The translations under genes and the position numbers were made by a program. From positions 1-26,694 of the forward strand of contig JAWSUV010000030.1 of assembly GCA_033549305.1 (NCBI GenBank): 26,694 bases of DNA. Direction: 5' to 3'. This document shows, in pieces, positions 15,744-22,913 of the stretch (its first letter is position 1; each line of letters begins with the position of its first letter). This DNA is from Anoxynatronum sp033549305. Its GTDB lineage: Bacteria; Bacillota; Clostridia; Peptostreptococcales; Tindalliaceae. Below the pieces are notes generated by a model. It saw only the letters and a program-made list of their open reading frames with translations. It ran no database searches and had not been told where the DNA came from.

Positions 15744-16807
15744 TTACTCTCCTCCCCTCCCATCACATTTATAACGCGAACCGGGTCTGCTTCCCGTATC
15801 ATTTCATCCAGAAAGGTTTGTCCGTCAAACCGCCATCCTCCCGGTGACCAGGGATTAATTGTGACAAAGAGCAGCTTCGTTTTTCGCAGGACACAGATAC
15901 GAAGGCCCCTTTTTTGCCAAATTTGCCAGTCCCTCCCAGAAATGAAGATTCGTGTAGCATCTTCAATGATCAGAGGCATATGCCGATACAAGTCTGTGCA
16001 TGATGCGAGATCTTTCAGCGTTCGCCCCGTTAAACTGCCTCTGATCAATACGCCTTGGTCCGTTTTCATCATAGCCCGACCGATCTCCTTGCCGCTGTTA
16101 AGTGCGGTCGAAAGATTCAATGCCCGGATCATCCCATTCTCTGACATGACGCCGGCCGCATATGCCTTTGGCAGCCACTTATCCATTCCCCGATCTTCCG
16201 GCTTCATTTTCTTCAGCGAGCATTCACGCGGTTCCCAAAGCGGCAGTTCCAACAGATGGATCTGATGAGCCGTTTCTTTTACCACCCGGTGCATGTCCCT
16301 GTCAAGGACAGCACCAGAGGAAAGTATGCTGGCATCTGTGATAGCCGGGGAAGCACTGCTTTTACGGTTCAGTGCTCCATCCACCAACACCTGCTTGGCA
16401 CCGCGAGCAAGCATCACCTGACAGACACGGCGGATACCGCTGCTGGTGTCCGGACCAGCCAGTTCCACGCGACCACGCTGCTTAACCCGAACAATCACAA
16501 CCTGTCCCACAGGTGTTCGTTCATCTGTCGTCTCCAGAATTTCAACCCGCGCATCACTTCGGTCCAGACACATGTCGGTGGTTGCCAACAGCATACCCCG
16601 ATCAACTTCAATGCCTGGCTTCTCGGTTCCCGTCACCACATCCTCCAGTTCACCGTCACGCCCAATGGAGGTTAGCCCCAGTTGCTTTCCCGCTTCCCGG
16701 GCTTCAACGATAAGTCGGTTCAACGTCATTGTTTTCCCAGCATTTTTCGCCATGCCAATAACAGACACCGTCTGGATGTCCGCCGGAATCAACGTCCACA
16801 AATTCAT
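15740..16807 (-). CDS. kamB: Predicted lysine 5,6-aminomutase reactivase subunit (KamB)
   Basis: A 355-residue P-loop protein with Walker A GMAKNAGKT at 18-26, close to the N terminus, followed by GLTSIGRDGE. The rest has no domain I can name beyond the KamB family; segments such as VLVDGALNRKSSASPAI look like a nucleotide-binding core. It is coupled to both neighbours by ATGA overlaps (kamA stop/kamB start, kamB stop/kamC start), which suggests that KamB and KamC work as one complex. The family is annotated as the partner of KamC in restoring activity of KamDE. How the two nucleotide-binding proteins cooperate is not evident from sequence. Confidence 0.82.
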   Translation of the reverse strand: MNLWTLIPADIQTVSVIGMAKNAGKTMTLNRLIVEAREAGKQLGLTSIGRDGELEDVVTGTEKPGIEVDRGMLLATTDMCLDRSDARVEILETTDERTPVGQVVIVRVKQRGRVELAGPDTSSGIRRVCQVMLARGAKQVLVDGALNRKSSASPAITDASILSSGAVLDRDMHRVVKETAHQIHLLELPLWEPRECSLKKMKPEDRGMDKWLPKAYAAGVMSENGMIRALNLSTALNSGKEIGRAMMKTDQGVLIRGSLTGRTLKDLASCTDLYRHMPLIIEDATRIFISGRDWQIWQKRGLRICVLRKTKLLFVTINPWSPGGWRFDGQTFLDEMIREADPVRVINVMGGEESK

Positions 16808-18054
16808 TTATGACTTCGCTGGTGTCGTGCCAGATTTGCCGGTTCTATGGATACGCTTTCTCCCAGAACTAAACCGGCAACACCCCCGACTTCTTTTTTC
16901 TTCTTTCCTGCACACACTTCACAACTGGCCTCGTTGGTATAATCAGCAGGCTCAGAATAGGTGGTGATTACCCCTTCATAGTTCCGCAGCACAACTTTCC
17001 CAGCACCCTGAGAGATCATATATTGCGGGTTAACCGGTATTTTACCTCCACCGCCTGGAGCATCCACAACAAAAACCGGAACAGCATACCCGGAGGTATG
17101 TCCCCGCAACCCTTCAATGATTTCAATGCCTTTTGAAACAGTAGTGCGGAAATGTTCGATTCCCATGGAAAGGTCGCACTGATACAGATAGTAGGGTCGA
17201 ACCCGTTCCTTCACGAGTTGGTGAACCAGATCCTTCATCACATGAATGCAGTCATTGATCCCTCTTAGGAGTACTGATTGATTGCCCAGTGGAATGCCTG
17301 CATCTGCCAGCTTTGCCAGTGCTTTTTTAGCTTCCGGAGTCATTTCTTTCGGATGATTGAAATGGGTGTTCAGCCATATGGGATGATATTTTTTCAGCAT
17401 TTCTACCAAATCATCAGTAATCCGCTGTGGCATTACGACAGGAGTGCGGCTGCCCAGCCGGACAATCTCAACATGGGGAATATCGCGGAGTTTAGAAATA
17501 ATGTATTCCAGCCGTGAATCCGACACCAGCAGGCAGTCACCACCAGACAACAGTACATCCCTCACCTGTGGTGTGTTTCGAATATACTCGATAGCCGCGT
17601 CAATACGATCCACCGGAAGTCCAGTATCATGCTGTCCTGCAAAACGACGCCGGGTACAGTGACGGCAGTACATCGCACACATATCAGTGATAAGCAGCAA
17701 CACTCTGTCCGGATACCTGTGTGTTAACCCGGGTATGGGGCTGTCTACATCTTCATGCAGGGGATCATCCATGTCAGAAAGACTTCGGTGAAGCTCATGA
17801 ATGGTGGGCACTGCCTGCATCCTCACCGGACAAAGGCGATCATCCGGATCCATTAAGGATGCATAATAGGGGGTAATCCCCATACGCAGAGTTTCCAGCG
17901 CTTTCTGTATGCCGGATTCTTCTTCAGACGTCAGGTTAATCACTTTTTTCAGGTCTTCCACCCGAGTAATTCGGTTTTTCACCTGCCATTCCCAGCTGCT
18001 CCACTGTTCGTCGGTGATATCTTTCCATAATTCAATCTCTTTATATGAACGCAT
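16804..18054 (-). CDS. kamA: L-lysine 2,3-aminomutase (radical SAM, PLP)
   Basis: A 416-residue enzyme converting L-lysine to L-beta-lysine, the first step of lysine fermentation. The radical-SAM iron-sulfur motif CAMYCRHC gives C126, C130 and C133. D294 (QCDLSMG), D331 (VVDAPGG) and K338 (PGGGGKIP) match the substrate-binding aspartates and PLP lysine of the Clostridium subterminale enzyme with a constant offset of one residue. C269, C378 and C381 fit its structural zinc site. GAGGAG precedes the ATG. The gene lies 44 bases after kdd and overlaps kamB by four bases. The residue match and operon context favour a fermentative lysine mutase over arginine or glutamate 2,3-aminomutases, or EpmB. 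Confidence 0.97.
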   Translation of the reverse strand: MRSYKEIELWKDITDEQWSSWEWQVKNRITRVEDLKKVINLTSEEESGIQKALETLRMGITPYYASLMDPDDRLCPVRMQAVPTIHELHRSLSDMDDPLHEDVDSPIPGLTHRYPDRVLLLITDMCAMYCRHCTRRRFAGQHDTGLPVDRIDAAIEYIRNTPQVRDVLLSGGDCLLVSDSRLEYIISKLRDIPHVEIVRLGSRTPVVMPQRITDDLVEMLKKYHPIWLNTHFNHPKEMTPEAKKALAKLADAGIPLGNQSVLLRGINDCIHVMKDLVHQLVKERVRPYYLYQCDLSMGIEHFRTTVSKGIEIIEGLRGHTSGYAVPVFVVDAPGGGGKIPVNPQYMISQGAGKVVLRNYEGVITTYSEPADYTNEASCEVCAGKKKKEVGGVAGLVLGESVSIEPANLARHQRSHK

Positions 18055-18098
18055 TTTTTTCTCCTCTCATTAATAGAGACCTCTGTGTTCAGCGAGTT

Positions 18099-19142
18099 TT
18101 ATGCGTATAATTCTTCGAAGCGTTTACGAAGAACTGCGCTTTCACGCATTATTTGCAGGGATATGGCGGCATGGCCTTTTGTATATCCGTTGCCGATGAT
18201 CATGGTGGTATCACGGCCAATGCCTTCAGCTCCCAGTGCAGCTTTGGTAAAACTGGTGGCCATGCTGAAGAAGTAAATGAGGCCCGTGTCTTTCGCCGCC
18301 AGAATACTTCCCATTTCCGTATTGGGAATGTTTACACAGTTAATGACCACATCAGCCATTTCGCCGTTCGTCACTTCTTTAATCCCTTCCATCAACTGAA
18401 CGGCATCAGTTGAATCTGCCAGCACATACTCATCCGCCAGCCCAAGGGGTTTCATCTCTTCCAGCGCTTCAGCACGGCGACCCACACAAATGACCTTTCC
18501 GGTAACACCTGCGCGTTTTTTAGCTTCATATAAACAAAGCATCCCGGACTTCCCGTTTCCACCGATCACCACCACTGTATCACCCGGCTTTACCAGTTTG
18601 GCTGTCTGGGCTGGTGCTCCTGCAACATCCAGAACTGAAAGAGCCAGTGTCTCAGGAAGGTCTTTCGGCAGCACAGCATAAATGCCGCTTTCAAAAAGGA
18701 TGGCTTTTCCTTTAATGTCAACCTGATCGATATTTTTTCGAATGTCCAAAATTTCATCAATCACCAGCGGTGTCAATGACAAGGATACCAACGTGGCCAG
18801 CTTGTCGCCCACCTTAAGATCCGTTTTATCTTTCAGGGCTTCGCCAATTTCTGCAACCGTTCCGATGAGCATACCCCCAGATCCCGTCACCGGATTATGA
18901 TGCTTCCCGCGCTCTTCCACAATGCCCATCATAATCTCTTTGATTTTTTCCAGATCTCCGCCTGCTTGTTCCTTGATCTGAGTAAAACTGGCAGAATCTA
19001 CATTCAGTGTCTGAACGTCAATGAGAACTTCATTGTCGTAAATCTCCATGGTGTTGTCAATTTTTTGCGCCGGCTGGGGCAAGACACCCTTTGGTTCCAG
19101 TACGCGATGGGTTCCATAGGGAGATCCAATTCCTTTGTTCAT
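18099..19142 (-). CDS. kdd: L-erythro-3,5-diaminohexanoate dehydrogenase
   Basis: A 347-residue NAD(P)-dependent oxidoreductase with an N-terminal segment (GSPYGTHRVLEPKGVLPQ) typical of Kdd and a medium-chain dehydrogenase-like fold. The dinucleotide-binding loop is VVVIGGNGKSG (190-200). It oxidatively deaminates 3,5-diaminohexanoate to 5-amino-3-oxohexanoate, releasing ammonia and reducing NAD+. It is the first gene of the operon. AAGGAGG precedes the ATG and a sigma-54 promoter lies 34-49 bases upstream. Having kdd before kamA is a little unusual compared with the layouts I recall, where kdd lies near kce and kal. Confidence 0.94.
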   Translation of the reverse strand: MNKGIGSPYGTHRVLEPKGVLPQPAQKIDNTMEIYDNEVLIDVQTLNVDSASFTQIKEQAGGDLEKIKEIMMGIVEERGKHHNPVTGSGGMLIGTVAEIGEALKDKTDLKVGDKLATLVSLSLTPLVIDEILDIRKNIDQVDIKGKAILFESGIYAVLPKDLPETLALSVLDVAGAPAQTAKLVKPGDTVVVIGGNGKSGMLCLYEAKKRAGVTGKVICVGRRAEALEEMKPLGLADEYVLADSTDAVQLMEGIKEVTNGEMADVVINCVNIPNTEMGSILAAKDTGLIYFFSMATSFTKAALGAEGIGRDTTMIIGNGYTKGHAAISLQIMRESAVLRKRFEELYA

Positions 19143-19175
19143 GATATTCCTCCTTCACTTTTTCATATTATTCAA

Positions 19176-19191
19176 TGCAATGATCGTGCCA
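19176..19191 (-). promoter_or_regulatory. Sigma-54 (-24/-12) promoter of the lysine operon
   Basis: Minus strand TGGCAC-GATCA-TTGCA matches the sigma-54 consensus TGGCAC-N5-TTGCA at every consensus base, including the GG at -24 and GC at -12. The predicted transcript starts near 19164, giving a leader of about 20 bases before kdd. The gene immediately upstream encodes a sigma-54 activator. No SigA-like promoter was evident in the same gap. Confidence 0.92.
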
Positions 19192-19287
19192 ATGGCCAGT
19201 CTTTTTTTGCATTGTTATCATCTGCTGCCGCTGTTGGAAAAACGAGATAGTTTCACTTAATGATGCGTTGTGGCAATCGATAGACTA

Positions 19288-19320
19288 AATGATCGTGTCA
19301 TCGTCCGCCGAATTATCGGC
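19288..19320 (-). promoter_or_regulatory. Candidate enhancer site(s) for the sigma-54 activator
   Basis: The plus strand here has AATGATCGTGTCA (19288-19300), a copy of the promoter segment AATGATCGTGCCA (19179-19191) with one mismatch. The half-symmetric core is ATGA-TCGTG-TCAT. A second palindrome, GCCGA-ATTA-TCGGC, lies at 19307-19320. They are about 100-145 bases upstream of the -24 element, the usual distance for binding of an enhancer-binding protein. Assignment is inference from position and symmetry. Confidence 0.4.
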
Positions 19321-19340
19321 ATTATTATCACCTCCACATA

Positions 19341-19373
19341 AAAACGAGTCTTTATCCTCTAAAGACTCGTTTT
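19341..19373 (-). terminator. Terminator after the sigma-54 activator gene
   Basis: A perfect 13-bp inverted repeat (AAAACGAGTCTTT / AAAGACTCGTTTT) with a seven-base loop, with T-rich bases on the minus strand after it. It begins six bases after the regulator stop codon and should insulate the sigma-54-controlled operon from upstream transcription. Confidence 0.92.
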
Positions 19374-19378
19374 GAGCA

Positions 19379-20791
19379 TCATGTCTTAATGCCCAATTTC
19401 CCCAACCGGTACTGTAACGTTTGCCGGGGAAGTCCCAGCGTACGGGCTGTCTGTGTGATGTTTTCACCTGTATGATGATAGGTTTTTAGAATCAATTGTC
19501 TCTCCAAGCGGTTCATCAGTGCGTTCAAAGTTTCACCTTCTCCCAGCATAATTTCTCCGTCAATTGTTCCGTTCAGTGAACGATTGTGCCTGAGATACTG
19601 GGGCAGATCATCGACTTGTATAGTCACTCCATCCATAACATTCATGGTTCCTTCGACAATGTTTTCCATTTCACGAACATTTCCAGGCCACGAATGCTGC
19701 TGCATCAATGTGTACGCTTCCTGACTAAACCCCTGGATTTTTTTAGAAAAACGTCGGTTAAACTTCGCGATAAAATGATCCAGCAGCAGTGGAAAGTCTT
19801 CGGATCTTTCTGCCAAATCAGGCAATCGCAAGGAGACCACGTTTAATCGGTAAAAGAGATCTTCGCGAAGCATTTTTTCCTGTACTGCCTGGAAGGGATC
19901 CACATTCATAGCGGCAATAATGCGTACATTAACGTCTCTGGTGCGGATATCCCCTACCCTTCGGATGGACTTTTCCTCCAAAACACGCAGGAGTTTTGCC
20001 TGCAGTTCCATGGGCATGGAGTTGATTTCATCCAGAAAGAGAGTGCCTTGATGCGCCAGTTCAAATAGGCCGGGTCGGTGATCAGCACCAGTAAAACTGC
20101 CTCTTACAGTACCAAATAATATGCTCTCCAGCAGGGTTGCGGGAATTGCAGCACAGTTCTGCGCAATAAACGGATGTTCCCTGCGCTGGCTCGCATTATG
20201 AATCGCTTGCACAATGAGTTCTTTTCCAGTACCGGTATTGCCGTAAACAATGACCGACGACTGGGTCATTGCCGCTTTCATCGCTTTCTGCTTGAGACGC
20301 ACCAGAGTCTGGCTTTTCCCTATAAGATCATCAAAAGTATATCTGGCAGTACCTTTTGGTTGCCCTTTTGACTGGCGCTGTGTCCCATACATGATTTTCT
20401 GAAGATCCACCAACTGTTCGGATAGTTCTCTAACTCTGGTAATATCCCTGGAAATTTCCAAAGCTCCCACTGTCTGATGGTGTTCGATAATCGGAATGGT
20501 CGTGTTGATCGTGGTGATTTTACTGCCTTTGTAATTAAGAAAAGTTTGTTGATAATCATAAATCGCCTTGCCTGAGCGCAAAACCTGTAATAAGGTGCTG
20601 GAATCATCGTTCAACGAAGGATACACTTCGAGAATATGCCGACCCACAACTTCTTCTTTTTTTAAACTGTCCAGCGTAGCCGCTGCTTCGTTGCAAAAAA
20701 CAAACATCCCTTGGGAATCCACCATTTGGATACCTTCATGAAGCAACTCCAGGAGATTTTCCGTATGCTGCTGGTTAATAAATGGAATCAC
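19379..20791 (-). CDS. Sigma-54-dependent transcriptional activator, RocR-like (PAS - AAA+ - Fis HTH)
   Basis: About 470 residues from a GTG at 20789-20791. Residues about 11-120 form a PAS sensory domain (LHEGIQMVDSQGMFVFCNEA). Residues about 155-390 form the AAA+ domain, with Walker A GNTGTGKE (184-191), sigma-54 contact loop GSFTGA (231-236, usually GAFTGA), Walker B LFLDE (251-255) and the RocR-type ILFGTVRGSFTGA..RPGLFE stretch. The last 40 residues form a Fis-type helix-turn-helix (ITQTARTLGLPRQTLQYRL). An open frame runs up to 20941 but overlaps the methyltransferase gene, and its extra residues do not look like a domain. GGTGG five bases before the GTG supports the shorter form. The position next to the sigma-54 promoter of kdd makes lysine-pathway control the likely role. 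The signal molecule is unknown. Confidence 0.92.
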   Translation of the reverse strand: MIPFINQQHTENLLELLHEGIQMVDSQGMFVFCNEAAATLDSLKKEEVVGRHILEVYPSLNDDSSTLLQVLRSGKAIYDYQQTFLNYKGSKITTINTTIPIIEHHQTVGALEISRDITRVRELSEQLVDLQKIMYGTQRQSKGQPKGTARYTFDDLIGKSQTLVRLKQKAMKAAMTQSSVIVYGNTGTGKELIVQAIHNASQRREHPFIAQNCAAIPATLLESILFGTVRGSFTGADHRPGLFELAHQGTLFLDEINSMPMELQAKLLRVLEEKSIRRVGDIRTRDVNVRIIAAMNVDPFQAVQEKMLREDLFYRLNVVSLRLPDLAERSEDFPLLLDHFIAKFNRRFSKKIQGFSQEAYTLMQQHSWPGNVREMENIVEGTMNVMDGVTIQVDDLPQYLRHNRSLNGTIDGEIMLGEGETLNALMNRLERQLILKTYHHTGENITQTARTLGLPRQTLQYRLGKLGIKT

Positions 20792-20822
20792 GTTTACCAC
20801 CGCCCGTTTTTCGGCGATATGC

Positions 20823-22022
20823 CTATTTTTCGGCTTCTCCGCCTGTTTCTCTGCGAGGTGGCCTGGGCCCCTGGTATTGGTAATATTGACACATAATCCG
20901 GCCGTTATACAGCTTGCGACGCCGATCTGCTTTTTTCCCAAAAATATGCTCCAATGCCGAATAGGCTGTCAGCACATAAACCGACCAGCTATCCAGTCTA
21001 AAAAAACGGTCCGCCATGGTACGGTACAGCCTTTCCAACTCTTCCTCACTTCCCATTCGCTCACCGTAAGGCGGGTTGGTGATCACGCATCCATAATGAT
21101 AGCGGGATCCTAAATCTGCCACATCACGTCGTTCAAAATGAATATCGTGAGCATCCAGGGCATTGAAGGCATATGCTCGGGCCATCCTTACCGATTTTTC
21201 ATCAATATCATATCCCTGAATCTGAATGGGCCGCGTAAAATCAGCCAGATCGTGAGTTTCCTTTCTGGCCTGTCGCCAGAGTGTCGGATCTATCCAGTCC
21301 CACCTTTGTGATACAAATTCCCGCTTCATGCCCGGAGCAATATTTCTGCCGATGAGTGCAGCCTCAATCGGAATGGTTCCGGATCCGCAAAATGGATCCA
21401 CCAGGACACGGCTGGGATTCCAGTAACTCAACATTACCATTGCAGCCGCCAGGGTTTCCTTTAATGGTGCCTGATGATAACTTTCCCGGTAACCCCGGCG
21501 ATGTAAGCCGCTGCCACTCGTATCAATGGTCAGGGTTACCCGGTCCTTTAAAAGGGCTGCTTCAATGGCAAACTGACTTCCCTTCTCCTCGAACCAGTCA
21601 CACTGATATTTTTTTTTCAGACTTTCCACAACCGCCTTTTTAACAATCGCCTGACAATCCGGAACACTGGATAATTGAGATTTAATAGATTTTCCAGACA
21701 CAGGAAAAACACCGTTTTCAGGAATCCACTGGCTCCAGGGCAATGCTTTTGTCTTCTCAAATAGCTCCTCAAAGCTGCGGGCATTGAAACCGCCTACTTT
21801 CAGGAGAACTCGTTCTGCTGTCCGAAGCCATAAATTAGCACGGCAGATGGCTTCCGGAGAGCCCGCAAAGGTGATCCGGCCGTTTTCAGTTTCCAGCACA
21901 TCATACCCCAGCGCTTTTATTTCACGAGCAGCGATGGCTTCCAGTCCAAAGGCTGTGGTAGCAATCAGCTGAATCTGATGTGAAACTGGATTGAGTATCG
22001 ATTGCTTGATTTGTTGGACCAT
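20823..22022 (-). CDS. THUMP-domain class I SAM-dependent RNA methyltransferase (YpsC/RlmL-N type)
   Basis: A 399-residue protein. The N-terminal region of about 170 residues contains a ferredoxin-like plus THUMP RNA-binding module (LIATTAFGLEAIAAREIKALGY at its start). The C-terminal part is a Rossmann methyltransferase with the SAM motif DPFCGSGTIPIEAAL and the amino-methyltransferase motif NPPYGERMG. By family it probably methylates N2 of a guanine in 23S rRNA, like the N-terminal half of E. coli RlmL. The exact target cannot be read from sequence. GGAAGGA lies about 12 bases before the ATG, and the gene starts four bases after the cupin stop, so they are co-transcribed. The C-terminal tail is short and basic. 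Confidence 0.92.
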   Translation of the reverse strand: MVQQIKQSILNPVSHQIQLIATTAFGLEAIAAREIKALGYDVLETENGRITFAGSPEAICRANLWLRTAERVLLKVGGFNARSFEELFEKTKALPWSQWIPENGVFPVSGKSIKSQLSSVPDCQAIVKKAVVESLKKKYQCDWFEEKGSQFAIEAALLKDRVTLTIDTSGSGLHRRGYRESYHQAPLKETLAAAMVMLSYWNPSRVLVDPFCGSGTIPIEAALIGRNIAPGMKREFVSQRWDWIDPTLWRQARKETHDLADFTRPIQIQGYDIDEKSVRMARAYAFNALDAHDIHFERRDVADLGSRYHYGCVITNPPYGERMGSEEELERLYRTMADRFFRLDSWSVYVLTAYSALEHIFGKKADRRRKLYNGRIMCQYYQYQGPRPPRRETGGEAEK

Positions 22023-22025
22023 CGC

Positions 22026-22373
22026 TTATTGATGTCCTTCCTCTGGTACAATACATATGAATTCAAAAGGGTCATTTCCCGTATTCTGAAACTGATGCCT
22101 GGAACCAGCCGGGATGTACGCATATGAACCGGCAGACAGTGCATGTTCTTCTCCATTGAGGAAAAGGGTCGCTGTGCCACGAATGATATAGTTGATATGA
22201 GGCCAGGGATGATCGTGCCGGGGAGTGAATCCACCGGGGGCAACCTCAAAAACCCTCATCACGTGGCTTTCCCAGCCTTCAGCGGGAGAAATCAACACCT
22301 GCATGGTGGCATCTTTCGCTTCCGGATGTGTCACCACCGTTTTTTCAATCTCATTTTTATGCGCCACAATCAT
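22026..22373 (-). CDS. Small single-domain cupin protein
   Basis: A 115-residue single cupin barrel. Motif 1 is GGFTPRHDHPWPHINYIIRG, with a His-x-His pair plus a third His in place of the usual Glu. Motif 2 is GSYAYIPAGSRHQFQNTG. Together they give a plausible three- or four-His metal site. The substrate is unknown; such proteins serve as small metalloenzymes or sugar/metabolite-binding units. A longer frame extends to 22448 and overlaps the membrane-protein gene, but AAGGAGG eight bases before the ATG at 22371-22373 fixes the start. It lies between a small membrane protein and the RNA methyltransferase in one apparent operon. Confidence 0.85.
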   Translation of the reverse strand: MIVAHKNEIEKTVVTHPEAKDATMQVLISPAEGWESHVMRVFEVAPGGFTPRHDHPWPHINYIIRGTATLFLNGEEHALSAGSYAYIPAGSRHQFQNTGNDPFEFICIVPEEGHQ

Positions 22374-22386
22374 TATTATTTCCTCC

Positions 22387-22728
22387 TTAAAGCGGCTTAA
22401 CCGCCTGTTTTTGCTTGCGTGATTGCTTGTTCCGATTTTGAGTGACATTTTGCACTTGTTTTTCTACTATTGACCAACTGATGTTTCCCCATAACAGTCC
22501 CGCTGCCATGAATACGCCGATCGTTCCTGCCCCCTTCAGGGATAATACCGTTTCCCTCCAGGTAATATATGAAAAACCATTCTGCCACCAGTTCTGCAGC
22601 GTCAAAAAAATAATACCGACGGCCAACCCCCAGCTGATCATCCCATTAATCAGGACATGCCTTTTTTTCCCTTTCGCGTAGATGATTTCCACTTTCTCTG
22701 GCTGGCGTCTAGATCGTTTTTTGCCCAT
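22387..22728 (-). CDS. Small basic membrane protein, two predicted helices
   Basis: A 113-residue protein of unknown function. A Lys/Arg-rich N terminus (MGKKRSRRQ) is followed by a transmembrane helix at about 31-46 (ISWGLAVGIIFLTLQ). A loop and a second helix at about 66-87 (LKGAGTIGVFMAAGLLWG) come next, then a very basic Gln/Lys/Arg tail. The positive ends suggest that both termini are cytoplasmic. AAAGGAG lies seven bases before the ATG at 22726-22728; an ATG two codons earlier is too close to that site. First gene after the promoter at 22765-22793. I recognise no named family. Confidence 0.75.
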   Translation of the reverse strand: MGKKRSRRQPEKVEIIYAKGKKRHVLINGMISWGLAVGIIFLTLQNWWQNGFSYITWRETVLSLKGAGTIGVFMAAGLLWGNISWSIVEKQVQNVTQNRNKQSRKQKQAVKPL

Positions 22729-22740
22729 AAACATACTCCT

Positions 22741-22769
22741 TTAACATTGTTATCAATTGTTCCTATTAT
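22741..22769 (+). promoter_or_regulatory. Plus-strand SigA-like promoter facing the 19-codon frame
   Basis: TTAACA, 17 bases, TATTAT: each hexamer matches consensus at five of six bases and the spacing is ideal. It overlaps the minus-strand promoter at 22765-22793, sharing the -10 region. A transcript would start near 22776. Confidence 0.5.
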
Positions 22770-22793
22770 ACCAGAGATTCATCAATGGTTCAA
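22765..22793 (-). promoter_or_regulatory. SigA promoter of the membrane protein-cupin-methyltransferase operon
   Basis: Minus strand TTGAAC, 17 bases, TATAAT, with TG one base before the -10 (extended -10). The -10 is a perfect match. The start point would lie about 30 bases before the membrane-protein gene. It may also drive the sigma-54 activator gene at the end of this gene row. Confidence 0.8.
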
Positions 22794-22827
22794 AGACAGT
22801 CTGCATGATGAATAAGGAGCATCGGGC

Positions 22828-22887
22828 ATGAAAACCCAAATGTTTGCATTGTATACGATACTGATCTGTGCCATTAGTCATTATTAA
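22828..22887 (+). CDS. Candidate microprotein, 19 residues
   Basis: A plus-strand frame encoding MKTQMFALYTILICAISHY. AAGGAG lies eight bases before the ATG and a good SigA-like promoter lies about 50 bases upstream. The peptide has a hydrophobic centre (MFALYTILICAI) and could insert in a membrane. Downstream are nested short inverted repeats (CATTATTAATG; GTGCCA/TGGCAC) but no clear terminator. It could instead be part of an untranslated small RNA, or chance. Every other confident gene in the window is on the opposite strand. Confidence 0.3.
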   Translation: MKTQMFALYTILICAISHY

Positions 22888-22913
22888 TGAGAACAGGTAT
22901 GTGGCACCGTTAC

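Noticed and set aside
20792..20941. N-terminal extension of the sigma-54 activator up to an upstream ATG
   Set aside because: It overlaps the end of the methyltransferase gene, its residues resemble no domain, and a GTG with a nearby GGTGG site sits just before the PAS domain.
22868..22907. Terminator between pyrC and the plus-strand frame (GTGCCA ... TGGCAC)
   Set aside because: The stem is only six pairs with a loop of about 27 bases and no T-run on either strand.
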